From assembly GCA_922989275.2 (NCBI GenBank), contig OV277869.1:39478189-39542188 (forward strand): a stretch of 64,000 nt of DNA, in the 5' to 3' direction. Below, one piece after another: positions 41,343-53,159 of this stretch. The position numbers were made by a program, and so were the translations under genes. The notes under the pieces are model-generated. The model was not told the origin of the DNA. It did not search any database and worked only from the letters and a program-made list of their open reading frames with translations. Position 1 is the first letter of the stretch; each line of letters begins with the position of its first letter. This DNA is from Gari tellinella. Taxonomy: Eukaryota > Mollusca > Bivalvia > Cardiida > Psammobiidae.

Positions 41343-41524
41343 AGGTGTTATTAAATCCAGCTAAAAATTACATTGTTTAAAGTCCCATTGTGTTTTCAGA
41401 CCTTTTCGTAATGTCTGAAATACAATAACGGCTAATAATAATGTTTGAACATTCTTATGGGCCAAACTGATCTATGCAATGATGAAGACGGACCTAAATC
41501 ACCAAAAAGGGCGATTTAAAATCA

Positions 41525-41774
41525 TACAGTGGAGAATCTGTTATTCTTTCCCGTTTAAACGCAAACATACGCAAACGCAAAGCTCTAAAACGTAGAAAAG
41601 AACAACTTTTGGACAATTCTGATAATTCTTGTTTAGTTTGGTGGTAAACAGTTTGGAGCCTGATCAGACGCCGGGTTACCCGGCGTCTGATCTGGCTCCA
41701 AACTGTTTGCACTGCAAATAATAGTTTTAGCGTAAACGCGTTTATTGGGAAAGAATAACAGATTCTCCACTGTA
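41525..41774 (+). repeat. Family A MITE, young, inserted in family F with empty site known
   Basis: TA-CAGTGGAGAATCTG ... CAGATTCTCCACTG-TA. F copy 1 at 30873-30885 reads AAATCATAACAAA without the insertion, while here it reads AAATCA-TA[element]TA-ACAAA. This directly shows a TA target duplication. Confidence 0.96.
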
Positions 41775-42953
41775 ACAAACCGAAAATAGAACGTCTGATA
41801 TAAACATTACCACACGGCTTAGTATCACGTGATACAGCCGGATTCAACTTCACCGTGTGCAACCGTTATCTACCTTCGCCCGTCCATCCATCAGTCAGTT
41901 AGACTATCACACTTTTTTGTCCGCTCTCTAACTCGAATATTTTTTATCCGATCTTCCACAAACTTGCTGAAAATGTTCATTGATATAAAATCAAGGTTTA
42001 GTTTGATTACTACTAAAATCGCTTAAGGTATTTTTCGAGTTACATGTATTGCCTGTTTATTAATAAAAAATGACTGTTTCAGTCATTTTTGCACTCGAAA
42101 ACAAACAGCTTTTATCGGATATTCACCAAACATGCTGAAAATATTCTTTCATATAAAATTTAGGTCTAGTTTGATTATTACTAAAATCGCATGTGGCATA
42201 TCTGAGTTTTTGCCCTTTATGTATTAGAAATGACTGTTTTCAGCAAATTTTGCTCTCCAACACAAATACTTTTCTTAATCTTCACCAAACTTGCTGAAAG
42301 TTTTCATTAATATAAAATCAAGGTTAGGTTTGAATCCTACTAAAATCGCATGAGGCATGTTGGAGTAATAGCCCTTTAATTATTAAAAAATGGCTGTTTC
42401 AGCCTTTTTTGCTCTCTAACATAAAAGAGTTTTCATCGGATCTTCACCAAACTTGCTGAAATTCTTTATTTATATAAAATCTAGGTCCAGTGTGATTATT
42501 ACTAAAGTCCCATAAGGATTATCTTAGTTATTGCCCTTTATGTATTAAAAAGGACTGTTTCACCATTTTTTGCTCTCTAACACAAATACTTTTTTTCCTT
42601 GACCTAGATTTAATACCAATACACGTTGTCAGCAAGTTTGGTCAAGATCCAATAAAAAGTGTTTGTGTTAGAGAGCAGAAAATGCTGAAACAGTCATTTT
42701 TTAATTATTCAAGGACAATAACTCAGACATGCCTCATGCGATTTTGCTAGTTATTGAACCTGACCTAGATTCTATACTAATAAACATTTGTAGCAAGATT
42801 GATGAAGATAAAAAAAGAAGTGTTTGAGTTAGAGAGCGGACAAGGCTGAAACAGTCATTTTCAGCAAGCCCAAGGTATAGATCCTCCGTAATGTTTTTAA
42901 TCGCTTACCCATGGTGAATAATATGTACACGTTGTCACTGGATCAAGTAGTGT

Positions 42954-43166
42954 TTAACCCTGTGCCCATTGGTCGTAACTTTACAGGAGTTTACAAACTG
43001 TTTGAATCTAGAAAGACGCCGCGTAACGCGGCGTCTCATCTGGATCCAAACTGTTCGACACTCGTCTTAAGGTTTGTTTAATTAAAACAATGCATAAATC
43101 TAAACTGAACAAATTTTGCAGACGACAATGTCAAAGCAGACGTCTGTGCAGCAGAATAAGGGTTAA
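42954..43166. repeat. Family H MITE inside family F copy 2
   Basis: TTAA-CCCTGTGCCCATTGG ... AGAATAAGGG-TTAA, core 42994-43058. Confidence 0.88.
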
Positions 43167-43690
43167 CAGGGTAATTCTCAGTGCTCCAGCTATACACATG
43201 TAACCGGGAGTAATCTGAACTAATCTAACATTTTCTCACTCATTTCAGCACCGAATGCTATGGTGTTACTACTGATTAAACCGTCTCTTCGATACACTTT
43301 TAATGAGTATGACACCATTGGGTTTAAACGCAGAAACAAAGATTTTAGTGTTTCGAAATACTTCCGTTATCTGGAGCCCTGTATTTACAGAGTTGTCCTT
43401 CTTTCCATTCACAAGGGAGGCTTTTTAATTTGTGCAGCACAAAAATATTATAAATAAAATTTAAAAAGCGAATTTCTTAGATAAAGCCGGTTTTTGTGAA
43501 AGAATCACGTCCTACGTAGTTCAAATGGGACCCCAAACAACCGTTTTATGCAGGTTTCTCAAACACACAATGCGGCTTTAACAGCCAGTGTTAGAAAGAC
43601 ACGTTTGTGTTGTGTTGTAAGAAACATGAGCCATACACTGAGAAAAGCAGACTTACTGCAAAGGACTTCAGATAAGAGGAAGTAAACTGT

Positions 43691-43834
43691 CACAACCGCT
43701 TCGGAAAAATCGCGTACAAATATTCAAGCGTAAGATTCGCCTTTTGAAGCACCCGATTCGATGGCAATTCGATGGCAATTCGATGGTAATTCGCTTGCAA
43801 TTATCAATTAAATTTAATAAGGATCAGTACTGTA
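43691..43834 (-). repeat. Family Q MITE, half copy
   Basis: GTCACAACCGCTTC, CGATTCGATGGCAATTCGAT (11-base units), then AATTTAATAAGGATCAGTACTG-TA. Reverse of the half of 55882-56207. Confidence 0.75.
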
Positions 43835-43929
43835 CTCATTAGAATCGTCTCAAAAATACAATTCTAAGGAAAAGTAACACCGTAAGGTTCAATGCAGAAA
43901 TAACGACTTTAGGTTTTGAAATACCCTCT

Positions 43930-44178
43930 TACAGTGGAGTCCTGTTATTCTTTCCCGTTTAAACGCAAACGTACGCAAACGCAAATCACTAAAACGTAGA
44001 AAAGAACAACTTTTGGACAATTCTGATAATTCTTGTTTATCTTGGTGGCAAACAGTTTGGAGCCTGATCAGACGCCGGGTTACCCGGCGTCTGATCTGGC
44101 TCCAAACTGTTTGTAATTGAAATAATAGTTTTAGCGTAAACGCGTTTATTGGGAAAGAATTACAGATTCTCCACTGTA
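43930..44178 (+). repeat. Family A MITE, young 246-bp subfamily
   Basis: TA-CAGTGGAGTCCTG left, CAGATTCTCCACTG-TA right; core 44047-44113 intact. The flanks (GGTTTTGAAATACCCTCT / CATGTATCTGGAGCTCTG) align with the F sequence TTTCGAAATACTTCCG-TTATCTGGAGCCCTG, so the host is a diverged F fragment. Confidence 0.92.
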
Positions 44179-44269
44179 CATGTATCTGGAGCTCTGTAGC
44201 AGCACTGCAATATTGTGTAGACCAAAGAATCAATATCTGATTTTTTTTCTAGATAAAATGCTAAAAATG

Positions 44270-44346
44270 CGTGTGAATGCCAAACAGTGCAAAACCTGAC
44301 AGGTCGCTGCATCTTTGATGCGGCGGCTGGTCTCGACAATGTCATC
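44270..44346. repeat. Small hairpin related to the 8225 core variant
   Basis: CCAAACAGTGCAAAACCTGAC and GGTCTCGACAATGTC around GTCGCTGCATCTTTGATGCGGCGGC. Confidence 0.55.
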
Positions 44347-45141
44347 TACAATGTTTGCAATGTAATAAGTATTGTTGCCTCAATCTACTACTCAGTTATG
44401 TGTTCTCAGTTGCACATTTTATTGTTCAGTGTAATTAGTAGAGTTGTTAAAGTGGCATTGTAAATCACTTTGGCACTTTATTAGTAAAAGAATGTTCAGA
44501 AATAACGGCGTTCGTGCTGTAAGCGTTACACGTTTTGTTTGCAACATGAAACAATGATACCAAAATAGTATGGACCGAAACCAGACGACACGCTAGTCAT
44601 CGTCTCATCAGTACTATCAATAACGTGACATTTTCTAATTTATTTCGCAATGCTTTTTTGTTTCGTTTAAGTATTAATGAATGCTCTAGCATTTTATTAA
44701 TATATCACGATAAAGCTGCGTATATTACTCCTGCGTGTTTTAATGACCTATGTCAAGTTGCTGTTAGTGTACATGTAACATTGTATTAGTTCTTCAGTTT
44801 GCTTTTAGACTTTGTATTTGTTAAAATGCTACCAAGCTTTCGAAAATTTTAAGAACAGTTTTATACCAGGAGACCATTGTCCGCAAGATCGCTTCAAAGA
44901 TAGATATAAGTCAGTATGACTTAAGAAATGTGAGCTGTATAAACCTGCATTGTTTAAGAAACGTCAATGCACGTTTATGGCAGAAGAAAATTAGGTTTGC
45001 TTAATGTGCATACGCAATCTTGAGAAATTAAGTCAATATTTTTAATATGCCTACTTTGTTTACTTACAGGAATTTATCCACTGAGTGTGCACTCCGAGTT
45101 AACCAATTTGGTGAGTACAATGGCGATGAGTTTTCTGCACC
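44347..45141. other. Unassigned sequence
   Basis: About 800 bases; one possible small core (ACCGAAACCAGACGACACGC...CATCGTCTCATCAG, 44576-44615). No coding frame. Confidence 0.4.
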
Positions 45142-45607
45142 CACAGTGGAGAAGATGTTTGTCTTTCCGGTTTAACCCCTTCACTGCCGTGACGTCACCA
45201 ATTTTAACAATTGTCGTCTGCTTTTATTTTTCAAAGTTAATTTTTAGATATTATGACTTCAGAAATATTGAATTGAGTGTCAAACAGTTTGGATCCTGAT
45301 CAGACGCCGCGTTACGCGGCGTCTGATCAGGACCAAAACTGTTTGCAAATAACAATTGTGCTCGGGGTAAGGAAGTGAAGGGGTTAAACGCAACTAAACG
45401 CAAAAGCAATGCAATTAAATTCAGAAAATCCATCTTTTGCAGAATTTGATGAGTTACATTATTCAGAATGGCAAACAGTTCGAATACTGGTCAGACACAG
45501 GGTGCCGGTCTCCCGGTGTCTGATTTAGCTCAAAACTGTTATCAATGGGTAAAGGGTTTAGCATAATCGCGATCATTGGAATAAAATAACGTCCTCTCTA
45601 CTTGGTA
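45142..45607 (+). repeat. Family A MITE carrying family H
   Basis: CAGTGGAGAAGATGTTTGTC...CCGG-TTTAA[H]TTAA-ACGCAACTAAACGC. A's own core is at 45472-45543; right end AATAACGTCCTCTCTACTTGG-TA. Confidence 0.88.
45172..45387. repeat. Family H MITE, full length, nested in family A
   Basis: TTAA-CCCCTTCACTGCCGTGAC ... GGAAGTGAAGGGG-TTAA. Perfect core 45281-45349 (GATCAGACGCCGCGTTACGC). Best H reference. Confidence 0.94.
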
Positions 45608-46218
45608 AATGTATTTATTATATACCTATTCTAAAAACAAGGGAATACAGGCCCAACAATCTTTTTCCGTATCAGATGGTCAGTATCAGATGGCATATAA
45701 TTTATTATGCTACACAATGTTGACGTCACTGTTTTTATGCAACACAGGTTGTACACGATCTATTAATATAAAGAAGCGTTGCGCGTGATGTTTGATGATA
45801 TTTTTAAAAAAAGTTGAAACTAAGAATTGGTCAACTTTGTATAGTTCATTTCCATTTTAAGCGTAAATAACCCACAACACCCCCTTTTACTAATGATTTC
45901 CTCCAAAGGATTAAGTTTAAAACAGTTCAACTCATGCTCTGAAACGCTTTAGTGGTTGAAATTATTTTTTGACCAATGAGAGTTGAGTATTTTTGAAAAA
46001 AATTCGAGAATTAATTTTTGTAAGTAAGTACTATCAAACACTAAACAACGACTAAAACATTTAATCCTGCGCATGTGTATTTGGGTTGATTCGCAGGTGC
46101 GGCCTATGTCCATTTCCTTTGACATCTCTTTGTCGGTACTATTTAAAAAGGGTGTTTCGGGAAGCTTGACGGTATAGCTCTTTGTCGGAACCAAAAACAT
46201 AATTTAAACCACTAAATT
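45608..46218. other. Unassigned sequence
   Basis: Contains AGATGGTCAGTATCAGATGG, a small direct repeat. No family or coding frame. Confidence 0.4.
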
Positions 46219-46320
46219 GGTTAGTGTCTATTAGTCTATTTTAACAAAAGATTAAAAGTCGCCCGGGTGCCCCTCGCTTGACTTTTAATTTTTGTTAAAA
46301 TCGACTAATAGAAACTAACC
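46219..46320. repeat. Long unique hairpin P3
   Basis: GGTTAGTGTCTATTAGTC...AACAAAAGATTAAAAGTC against GACTTTTAATTTTTGTTAAAAT...CTAACC; 43-base arms with a few mismatches. Loop GCCCGGGTGCCCCTCGCTT. Confidence 0.88.
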
Positions 46321-46789
46321 TATACTAAATGACCGTTATTTGCAAAACGCCACTTCTTAAATAACGGATACAATCGAGAACAAAGTAATACGTCATAAAC
46401 AATGACGTAATTTGTTGGTAGTAACATGACTTCTATAAATAGTTGTGCATAGAACTCAGGATTTTTAACATATATATTTTCAAATTCAAATACTCTTTAT
46501 TTTCTCAGTTTGTACATTTCTACAAATACATGAGAACTATCCTAATACACATTCAAAACATTAGGTCAGGTACATATTTTATAATAGAAACATCAGTTAT
46601 AGTTTCTTAACCGTTAGCTAACTTCGAACGGAAGAGAACAGCATTCATTTGTTTTAAAATTGCTATTTCTAGTGGGTACTAGGGTATATAGGGGCCTACT
46701 TGTATGCGTCTATTTGATTATTCGGTTGAACAACATATATATCTAGATCTAGTCCCAAACAGTTTAGGTATATAATAAAAGAAACATCA
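46321..46789. other. Unassigned sequence
   Basis: Nothing recognised. Confidence 0.4.
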
Positions 46790-46928
46790 CCACAGTGTGT
46801 GATCCGGGGTCTTTTATCAGTTCTCGTTGGTTATGTAATCCAGATCACACTCTAGGCTGCGCCTCTCGTGAGATCTGGATTACACAACCAACGAAAACTG
46901 ATACAAGACCCGGGATCACACACTGTGT
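46790..46928. repeat. Long unique hairpin P4
   Basis: CACAGTGTGTGATCCGGGGT...TTATGTAATCCAGATC and its inverse; 56-base arms with about five mismatches. Loop contains GGCTGCGCCTCTCGTG. Confidence 0.9.
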
Positions 46929-47075
46929 TGATATTCCGTTTGTATCTAACATTAAAATTTATAGTTGTTTCTGGTTCAAATATTTATGTTTCACTTATCC
47001 GAGATGAACAGAGTGTTGTATCTACAATATATATTGGAGCCATTGTCAGTAAAAGCTGTTTTACTGTAAATCTGG

Positions 47076-47437
47076 TACAGTGCCCCGTATAAAAAGACAC
47101 CCAGTGGGAGACAAAGATGTGTGCGTTTTTCGGAGGGAGTTGTTATAGGGAGGGACAGTGGCTTACATTTGCAAACAGCTTGAATCCTGATCAAACGTAT
47201 AACGCGGCATCTGATCGGAATTCAAGCTGTTTTCCACTCGTCACTATATTTCTTTCTGTCAAAATGTAAATTATGTGACTTCGAGAAAATCAACAGAAAC
47301 CAATATTAAAGCACGATATTGCAGCCGTGTACATGTAAATGTTGGACATAATTTCCTTTTTTAAGGAACAGCGGCAAGCGTTTATTGTAAGGAGGAAATC
47401 GCTGTTGGTAGGGCCGTTATAGGGAGGGAGCACGGTA
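47076..47437 (+). repeat. Family B MITE, full length
   Basis: TA-CAGTGCCCCGTATAAAAAG left, ATAGGGAGGGAGCACGG-TA right; core 47171-47233 lacks part of its centre (GATCAAACG-TATAACGCGGC). Confidence 0.85.
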
Positions 47438-47457
47438 ATATCTGGTGGTGACAGGGT

Positions 47458-47707
47458 TACAGTGGAGAATCTGTTATTCTTTCCCAATAAACGCGTTTAC
47501 GCTAAAACTACTATTTGCAGTGCAAACAGTTTGGAGCCTGATCAGACGCCGGGTAACCCGGCGTCTGATCAGGCTCCAAACTGTTTGCCACCAAGATAAA
47601 CAAGAATTATCAGAATTGTCCACAAGTTGTTCTTTTCTACGTTTTAGTGCTTTGCGTTTGCGTACGTTTGCGTTTAAACGGGAAAGAATAACAGATTATC
47701 CACTGTA
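47458..47707 (-). repeat. Family A MITE, young 246-bp subfamily
   Basis: TA-CAGTGGAGAATCTGTTATTC both ends (right has one change, GATTATCCACTG). Core 47519-47590 is a perfect palindrome around GGGTAACCC. Confidence 0.94.
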
Positions 47708-47724
47708 CATGGTTGAATACCATA

Positions 47725-48071
47725 TACAGTGTTCCCTCTCTACAACGGCCCTCCCGACAACGACTCCCTCTTTTCAACGACAAATACTGTAGTTCCCTTA
47801 ACATGACAATCTTTTCTAACGCTTTAACTGCTGCAATATCGTCTGCTTAAAATTGTCGTCTGCTGCTTTTCTCAAAATCACGTATTGAACATTTTACAGA
47901 AAAAACATAATGTCGAGTGACAAACAGCTTGAATCCAGAGCAGACGCCGCGTTACGCGGCGTCTGTTCTGGATTCAAGCTGTTTGCAGATGTAAGCATAT
48001 TTCACTCCCTATAACGACTCCCTCCGAACAACGCACACATGTGGTTGTCGTTGTAGAGAGGGAGCGCTGTA
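47725..48071 (-). repeat. Family B MITE, full length
   Basis: TA-CAGTGTTCCCTCTCTACAAC left, GTAGAGAGGGAGCGCTG-TA right. Core 47922-47987 with GCCGCGTTACGCGGC. Confidence 0.93.
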
Positions 48072-48673
48072 CATCAACACTGAAGAATTGGCTAATATAA
48101 TGCCAATCGTTCACAAAAGTTGAATTAGCAAGCTGTGTAGACCCTGATGAGATGTCAGAAATTGGGAGAGTTTCATCAGTGTCTGTGCAGTTTACTGTTC
48201 CTTATAAAATGAAGTGCTGGACGGGCAAACACTGTGGTGGCGTTAGATTGCCATTTAAACTGATGATCTGATTTTCCCGGGAGTACATGGGAAGAGTTCA
48301 TTGCAAGATACAAACAAAACTGGGTAAGATCTGTAGAAACATTATATACCAGGCAAAACAAGAAACGTCCACTATGATACATGTATGTAGTGTTAAACTT
48401 CATATCACGATATCTAAATAAATACTGTATATATTTCACTAATGTTTTCTTTCACTAATTAAGACATCCTTTTTCTGATGAAAAACAACAATGTTAATTT
48501 TCTATTTGACAAATTTGGCCCGCAATTCTTGCTAACCACGTGTATATGTCCGACGTTGTTTGCTATTTGAGTCTATAGAGTAGCACATTTAGCACGAGAA
48601 AATAACACGAGAAACATCTTACTCTGCGCATAGCCATCACATTAAAGTTTCATATGCGATAGAATGCGGTAAT
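48072..48673. other. Sequence upstream of the transposase pseudogene
   Basis: No TIR found. A weak hairpin-like TGTGTAGACCCTGATGAG ... TCATCAGTGTCTGTGCAG lies at 48134-48190. A decayed Tc1 5' end may be hidden here. Confidence 0.35.
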
Positions 48674-49439
48674 ATGTTGCCTCATTTATCGCTAGAAGAA
48701 CGTAACCGAGCCATCGGGACGTTGGAAGCCGGTATCAGCATCCATCGTGTTGCAGGTATATGCAACATTCCAACAAGAAATATCAGTCATCTCCAATAGC
48801 GGTTCAGATTAGAAGCTTTAATTCATTAATAAATGTGAAATAATAGAATATACATGTATTAAATACTTATTCATAACAGTTCATGAGTTGTTGACGTCAT
48901 TGTTACGCCAGTCAACAACGACGTTCTTTCCATTTTCCCAAACAAACCGGAAGTATTGGTGACATACATGTACCAAGGTCTAGACGCCAAGAATTTTTGT
49001 CACCATCTGGTGATATGTACACATGCCTTACTACCTCAGAACTTCAAAAGTCGGTTCACGTTACTTAGGAATAAGTCTGTAACGTTACTTAGGTATACAT
49101 TTCAACGTCAAACCGGTCAGGGTCATATCAGATGCGCGTTTCAACAAAATAATGCCCGCCCTTATGTCGCAAGCGTAACCATCGACCTTTTACATGCCAA
49201 CCACATCGAAACGCTTCATTGATCTCAGGAATTGGCACCCATACAGCATGTTTGGGAGTAGGTGTGACTTAACGCAAGTGCCCGTCACTGCGTTTCGACG
49301 TTAGAGCAAATGTGGCTAGCAGTGCGTCAGGAGTGGCGAATAATGTCCCAACAGACAAGTGATCAGGGGTGTTATCAGGTCAATGAGGCGTCGTTGTGTT
49401 GCATGCGTCGGTGCGTAGTGAGGACATACCCGCTATTGA
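48674..49439 (+). pseudogene. Decayed Tc1-like (Tc1/mariner) transposase
   Basis: The 5' part (48674-48799) reads MLPHLSLEERNRAI... then GTLEAGISIHRVAGICNIP before a stop: the helix-turn-helix opening of Tc1-type transposases. A middle stretch is missing. From about 48956 an open frame reads GLDAKNFCHHLVI, then CAFQQNNARPYVASV, the region of the second catalytic Asp (usually QDNARPH), where Asp is replaced by Asn. Then come LAPIQHVWE and, after a frameshift, IRGVIRSMRRRCVACVG and the C-terminal GHTRY-stop at 49437. The family is normally about 340 residues in one frame. Here there are several stops, at least two frame changes and a large deletion, so it cannot make transposase. It does show that a TA-targeting Tc1 element once lived in this genome. 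Its own TIRs were not found, so a link to families A, B or E is only possible. Confidence 0.9.
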
Positions 49440-50407
49440 CCATGTTTTGTGTTCAATGCGAACGCTTATTTGATCATAGGTTTACGTTACGCTTCGTCAT
49501 TTCTACAGACAGCGTTACATTCATAAAACCAGATTGTCTCACGACGAGAATTCAATTGTTTCATATGTAGATATATTTGTTTGTATATGTTGAAAACAAT
49601 TTGCTGAAAGGCACACACCTTTACACTGTGGACGTTTCTTTGTTTGCCTGGTATATATATAACGCATCGTTGAAACGATGAGAAACCTTCCATTTAAACA
49701 CATGCTTATTATGAAGGAGAACTACTTGCAAAGGAAATAATTGTTGTAGCACTAACGCGGTTTTTCGAAAGAATAAAGGATTTCCGAACTGTGCAAACTG
49801 AACTCATATGAACTATTGACTATTTCAAGTTATGGACTAATATTTACATTCAACCTGTAAAGTCCTTATGTAATCCTATTAAAAATATGCAGTCATCTGC
49901 CGATGAACCTACATTTCGAATCTGGATTTAACCAGTTCGGATTTCCCCCGTGCTATCCGTGGACTTCTTCAAATAGACTACATCGGGCACTTAACACTAA
50001 GCTCCCATTGGTCGACGGTAATATGACACTAGCGGAGTGATACAGACCCATAGGTCGTTGCCATCACGTTGCTATGTGTGTAAATGGGTTAAGAAAACAA
50101 CCGCGACCTGTAATTTTAGAATGTGCTTTGGCAATAGATATTCAAGTTGCACTGTTATTTGTTTGCCTTGTAAGTCATTTCCATTCACAGAGAGAAAGTT
50201 TACTGGAAAAAATCCTGAATTTTTAATACAGTTACAGTACATGTAGTTGAGACTACTTTCTCACCATATTTAGAAACTGGAATGGCTATTACATCGACAT
50301 TACATCTATCAAACCTCTTTGACCGGTATATGATAAATTCTTATACAGAAAAACAAATCTGGCCAATAAACACATTAAATTGACAAGACAGAAAATATAA
50401 ATATAAA
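49440..50407. other. Unassigned sequence with one family A scrap
   Basis: AAGGAAATAATTGTTGTAGC...GGTTTTTCGAAAGAATAAAGG (49729-49797) resembles a worn A right end. The remainder, including 49800-50400, is not recognised. Confidence 0.4.
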
Positions 50408-50577
50408 TATAAGGAATAAACAACATCTCTTTGCCGCTCATGACGGTATGACTACATTAGCTTCGGGGGGTAAATTTATCGAAAACGCCCTTCGGGCGTT
50501 TACGGAATTTACCCCCTGCGAAGCTAATGTAGTCATACCGTCATGAACGTCAAAAATATGTTGTTTATTCCTATATT
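50408..50577. repeat. Long unique hairpin P5
   Basis: Arms about 75 bases: TATAAGGAATAAACAACATC...CATGACGGTATGACTACATT...AGCTTCG-GGGGGTAAATTT and its inverse, very close near the centre. Centre GAAAACGCCCTTCGGGCGTTT is a perfect GC-rich stem. Confidence 0.92.
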
Positions 50578-51228
50578 GTATGACTCTGACTTGTGAATCA
50601 AAAAACCTAAAATGGTTAACGAAACAGCATCATCTGTGAGCATTTCCAAACAAAAACAAAAGTCGCTCAAATACTATCTCCCGCAAGCAAATGCGGTACA
50701 GATAAAGCGAGGGGTGTTTCATTATTAATGCAATTTGATCAATAACTTCAATATAATACGTGCAAAATGCATTTGTGAAATACCATTCGAAAGTATTGTG
50801 ATTTATCGAGTTTTGTGATCTAATCGTGCATTAAACCATCATGTAGGTGATGATTAGCCCTTCTCAACGATATATAACACATGCAAATTACACTACAATA
50901 TTATTATATCTAAGTTATTGATCAAGTTGCCATACTTATAAAACACCCGTCGTTATAAACAAGGAATGAGAGAACAAAATACAACTCGTTTTTTTCTAAT
51001 ATATTCTGCATTGTTTGTCATTGTATTGAGAATACGTTGCTGTGTCGCATTGAAATGACCATTAACAGAAGCGCAATGCAATAAAAAGCCAGAAATCATA
51101 TTTCTAATGTCTTATAAATATCTGACTGGTCGTAATAATACATAAATAGCTAACAATTTTTCAAGAGAAGACGCAGAATTACTCGACGTCTGATTTTGCT
51201 CCTAACTATTGGGATTTGAAACTTCTGT
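50578..51228. other. Mostly unassigned
   Basis: A short A-like piece at 51155-51210 (AGAGAAGACGCAGAATTACT, CGTCTGATTTTGCTCC). Otherwise nothing recognised. Confidence 0.4.
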
Positions 51229-51480
51229 GTAGAAGAGTCTGACGTTATTCTTTCCAGTTTAAAGGCATACGAAACTTAAAGGCATTGCAATTAAATGTAG
51301 AAATTACAATTTTTTGGCATGTCTAAGGATTTATTATAATCTGAGTGGCAAACAGTTTTGAGCCTGATCAGACACCGGGTGACCCGGCGTCTGATCTGGC
51401 TCCAAACTGTTTGCAAAACTAAATAATGGTTTGAAGCGTAAACGATTTTATTGGGAAATAACAACGTCTCATCCACTCTA
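51229..51480 (+). repeat. Family A MITE, diverged left end
   Basis: GTAGAAGAGTCTGACGTTATTC left; core 51348-51416 intact except ACACCGGGTGACCC; right AACGTCTCATCCACTC-TA. Confidence 0.8.
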
Positions 51481-51689
51481 TGCGCCTATTGAGAAAGAGT
51501 AACGTCATTCTCCATTCTTCTGTGATATATTTAATGGCTAATCCACCGTCAGCAATGAATGAATCTTTAATCACGACAAGGTATCTATGATTGAGTATCT
51601 AAATATATTAGATATATATGATCACGACCTTTTATCATCTATCAAATATACAAGACTACAGCTAACCCTGTTGAATTTGTCACTCAAAC

Positions 51690-51862
51690 ACACGCTGATT
51701 AACGGTTTGTAATGCAAGAGAATGAGTAAAACAGGGTGAAAATAAAGCAGGCTGATCCTTTAGGACCTTTCTGCGTTGCTCTTAGCTGCGTTAAGCTGCA
51801 GTTTGAAGTGACATATAACTAAATCATTATTACTGGAGGTCGTAAGGGCCGCGGTCCACTGT
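51690..51862. repeat. Family D-like MITE, very diverged
   Basis: AAACAGGGTGAAAATAAAGC-AGGCTGATCCTTTAGGACC...TTAAGCTGC resembles the second core; GGAGGTCGTAAGGGCCGCGGT may be a worn right TIR. Confidence 0.45.
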
Positions 51863-51968
51863 AATTAGTTATCGCTCTCAAAGAGTATTCACATTATAAG
51901 TAGACTTTTAACCCATCCTAGAAGGTAATAAGTTCCCAGGGGGAGCATAATGAGTTTTGACATCTAGG

Positions 51969-52218
51969 TACAATGGAAGAGACGCAATCCTTTCCCAAAA
52001 CACGCGTTTACGCTAAAATTATTATTTCCATTGCAAACAGTTTGAAGCCAGATCAGACGCCGGGTAACCCGGCGTCTAATTAGGCTCCAAATTTTTGGCA
52101 GGTGGATAAAATTAAATCAACAGTATTTTCCAAAAACCTTCTATGTTCTATATGGTATGGCATTGCCTTTGCTTTTCGTTTCGTCTAAACGGGAAAGAAA
52201 TACATCTTCTCCACTAAA
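51969..52218 (-). repeat. Family A MITE, full length
   Basis: TA-CAATGGAAGAGACGCAATCC left, ACATCTTCTCCACTA-AA right. Core 52034-52097 intact on the left, worn on the right. Confidence 0.85.
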
Positions 52219-52409
52219 TCACACATAATGTAGGAATGAAACATATCAGTTTGCAAATGTAAATCAGACAATGATAATGAGGAAAGCTGTATCTCATACA
52301 TTTCAACTTGTACGTTAAAAAAACGAACCAAACGTTATTGAAAACAGAATTGTTTATTAGTAGTTTCAGGGTTGAATGAGTTAAAAAGGGATGACAATAG
52401 AATACGATA

Positions 52410-52624
52410 ACAGTATAACCTGCTTTATCCGACATCCTTCGACACTAACTGATGATGTCGGATAAACCAGTGTGCCGGTTAACACTCAGTCAAACTTTGA
52501 TTTTTGAAACGTTCCGAAGTGTAGCATACCCGTGTTTTAAAATTAAAACGGGGCTTCGGCGAGTTCGATATATAGAAAGTAATCAAAAAGAAATACGGGT
52601 TAAACATATTCGAGATCGGCTGTA
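52410..52624. repeat. Pogo-like MITE related to family E
   Basis: CAGTATAACCTGCTTTATCCGAC start, TTCGAGATCGGCTG-TA end. TCCGACATCC / GATGTCGGATAAACC form an inner hairpin; AGCATACCCGTGTTTTAAAATTAAAACGG recalls E's interior. Confidence 0.6.
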
Positions 52625-52859
52625 CACTTAGACTCATACACTAAGCGAAGATCGACAGTATGCCATTCAACATTTGGGTCTGAAAATCATTTTCAGATAA
52701 AGTAGGTTTCTTGCTAAACTAGGTGTCGCTGAAGACAGGTGATACTCTACTACTATCTATAATCGAACACTTTGTTTACCAATAATAGCCTAGCAATCGA
52801 TAATTAATATACGCATATCTAGATTACATGTGTCATGTTTTAACTAACGTTTAATATCA

Positions 52860-53083
52860 GTAAACCCTTTCGTGATCAAATTATTCGGGGGAGTTTACCC
52901 CTTTACCGCTTTATTGTCGTTTGCTACATTATTGTTGTCTGCAATACACGTTTGAAAGTTAGATTTAAGGTTGTATGACTATATAAATATCGATTAGTGT
53001 CTAACGGCTTTATGCTGCGTCTAATCAGGACCCCAACTGTTTGCAAACGCGCTTTTTGGCGTCATTGAGAGTGAAAGGGTTAA
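52860..53083. repeat. Family H MITE, GATCAAACTGTTCGG subtype
   Basis: AAACCCTTTCGTGATCAAAT...TATTCGGGGGAGTTTACCCC and GAGAGTGAAAGGG-TTAA. Closely parallels 10993-11215; central palindrome mostly lost. Confidence 0.75.
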
Positions 53084-53159
53084 AAACATAACGACCCGAA
53101 ATGGCAGTTAAATTCTACTTCGTTGATCAATTAAATTCATGTACAACAAAGAAAGAAGA

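Larger units (their letters stand above)
41377..43581 (+). mobile_element. Family F element, copy 2
   Basis: TTAA-AGTCCCATTGTGTTTTCAGA ... CACAATGCGGCT-TTAA. Same order as copy 1: 5' unique part, tandem array of about 160 bp (41940-42600), inverted units (42605-42870), H copy, 3' unique part. A young A element lies in its 5' part. Confidence 0.9.

Noticed and set aside
41494..41862. 122-codon minus-strand frame
   Set aside because: Runs through a young family A MITE and its palindrome; the same peptide appears at many other copies.
48674..48799. A small active helix-turn-helix protein
   Set aside because: It is the N-terminal stub of a disrupted Tc1-like transposase, with the C-terminal parts still present downstream in broken frames.
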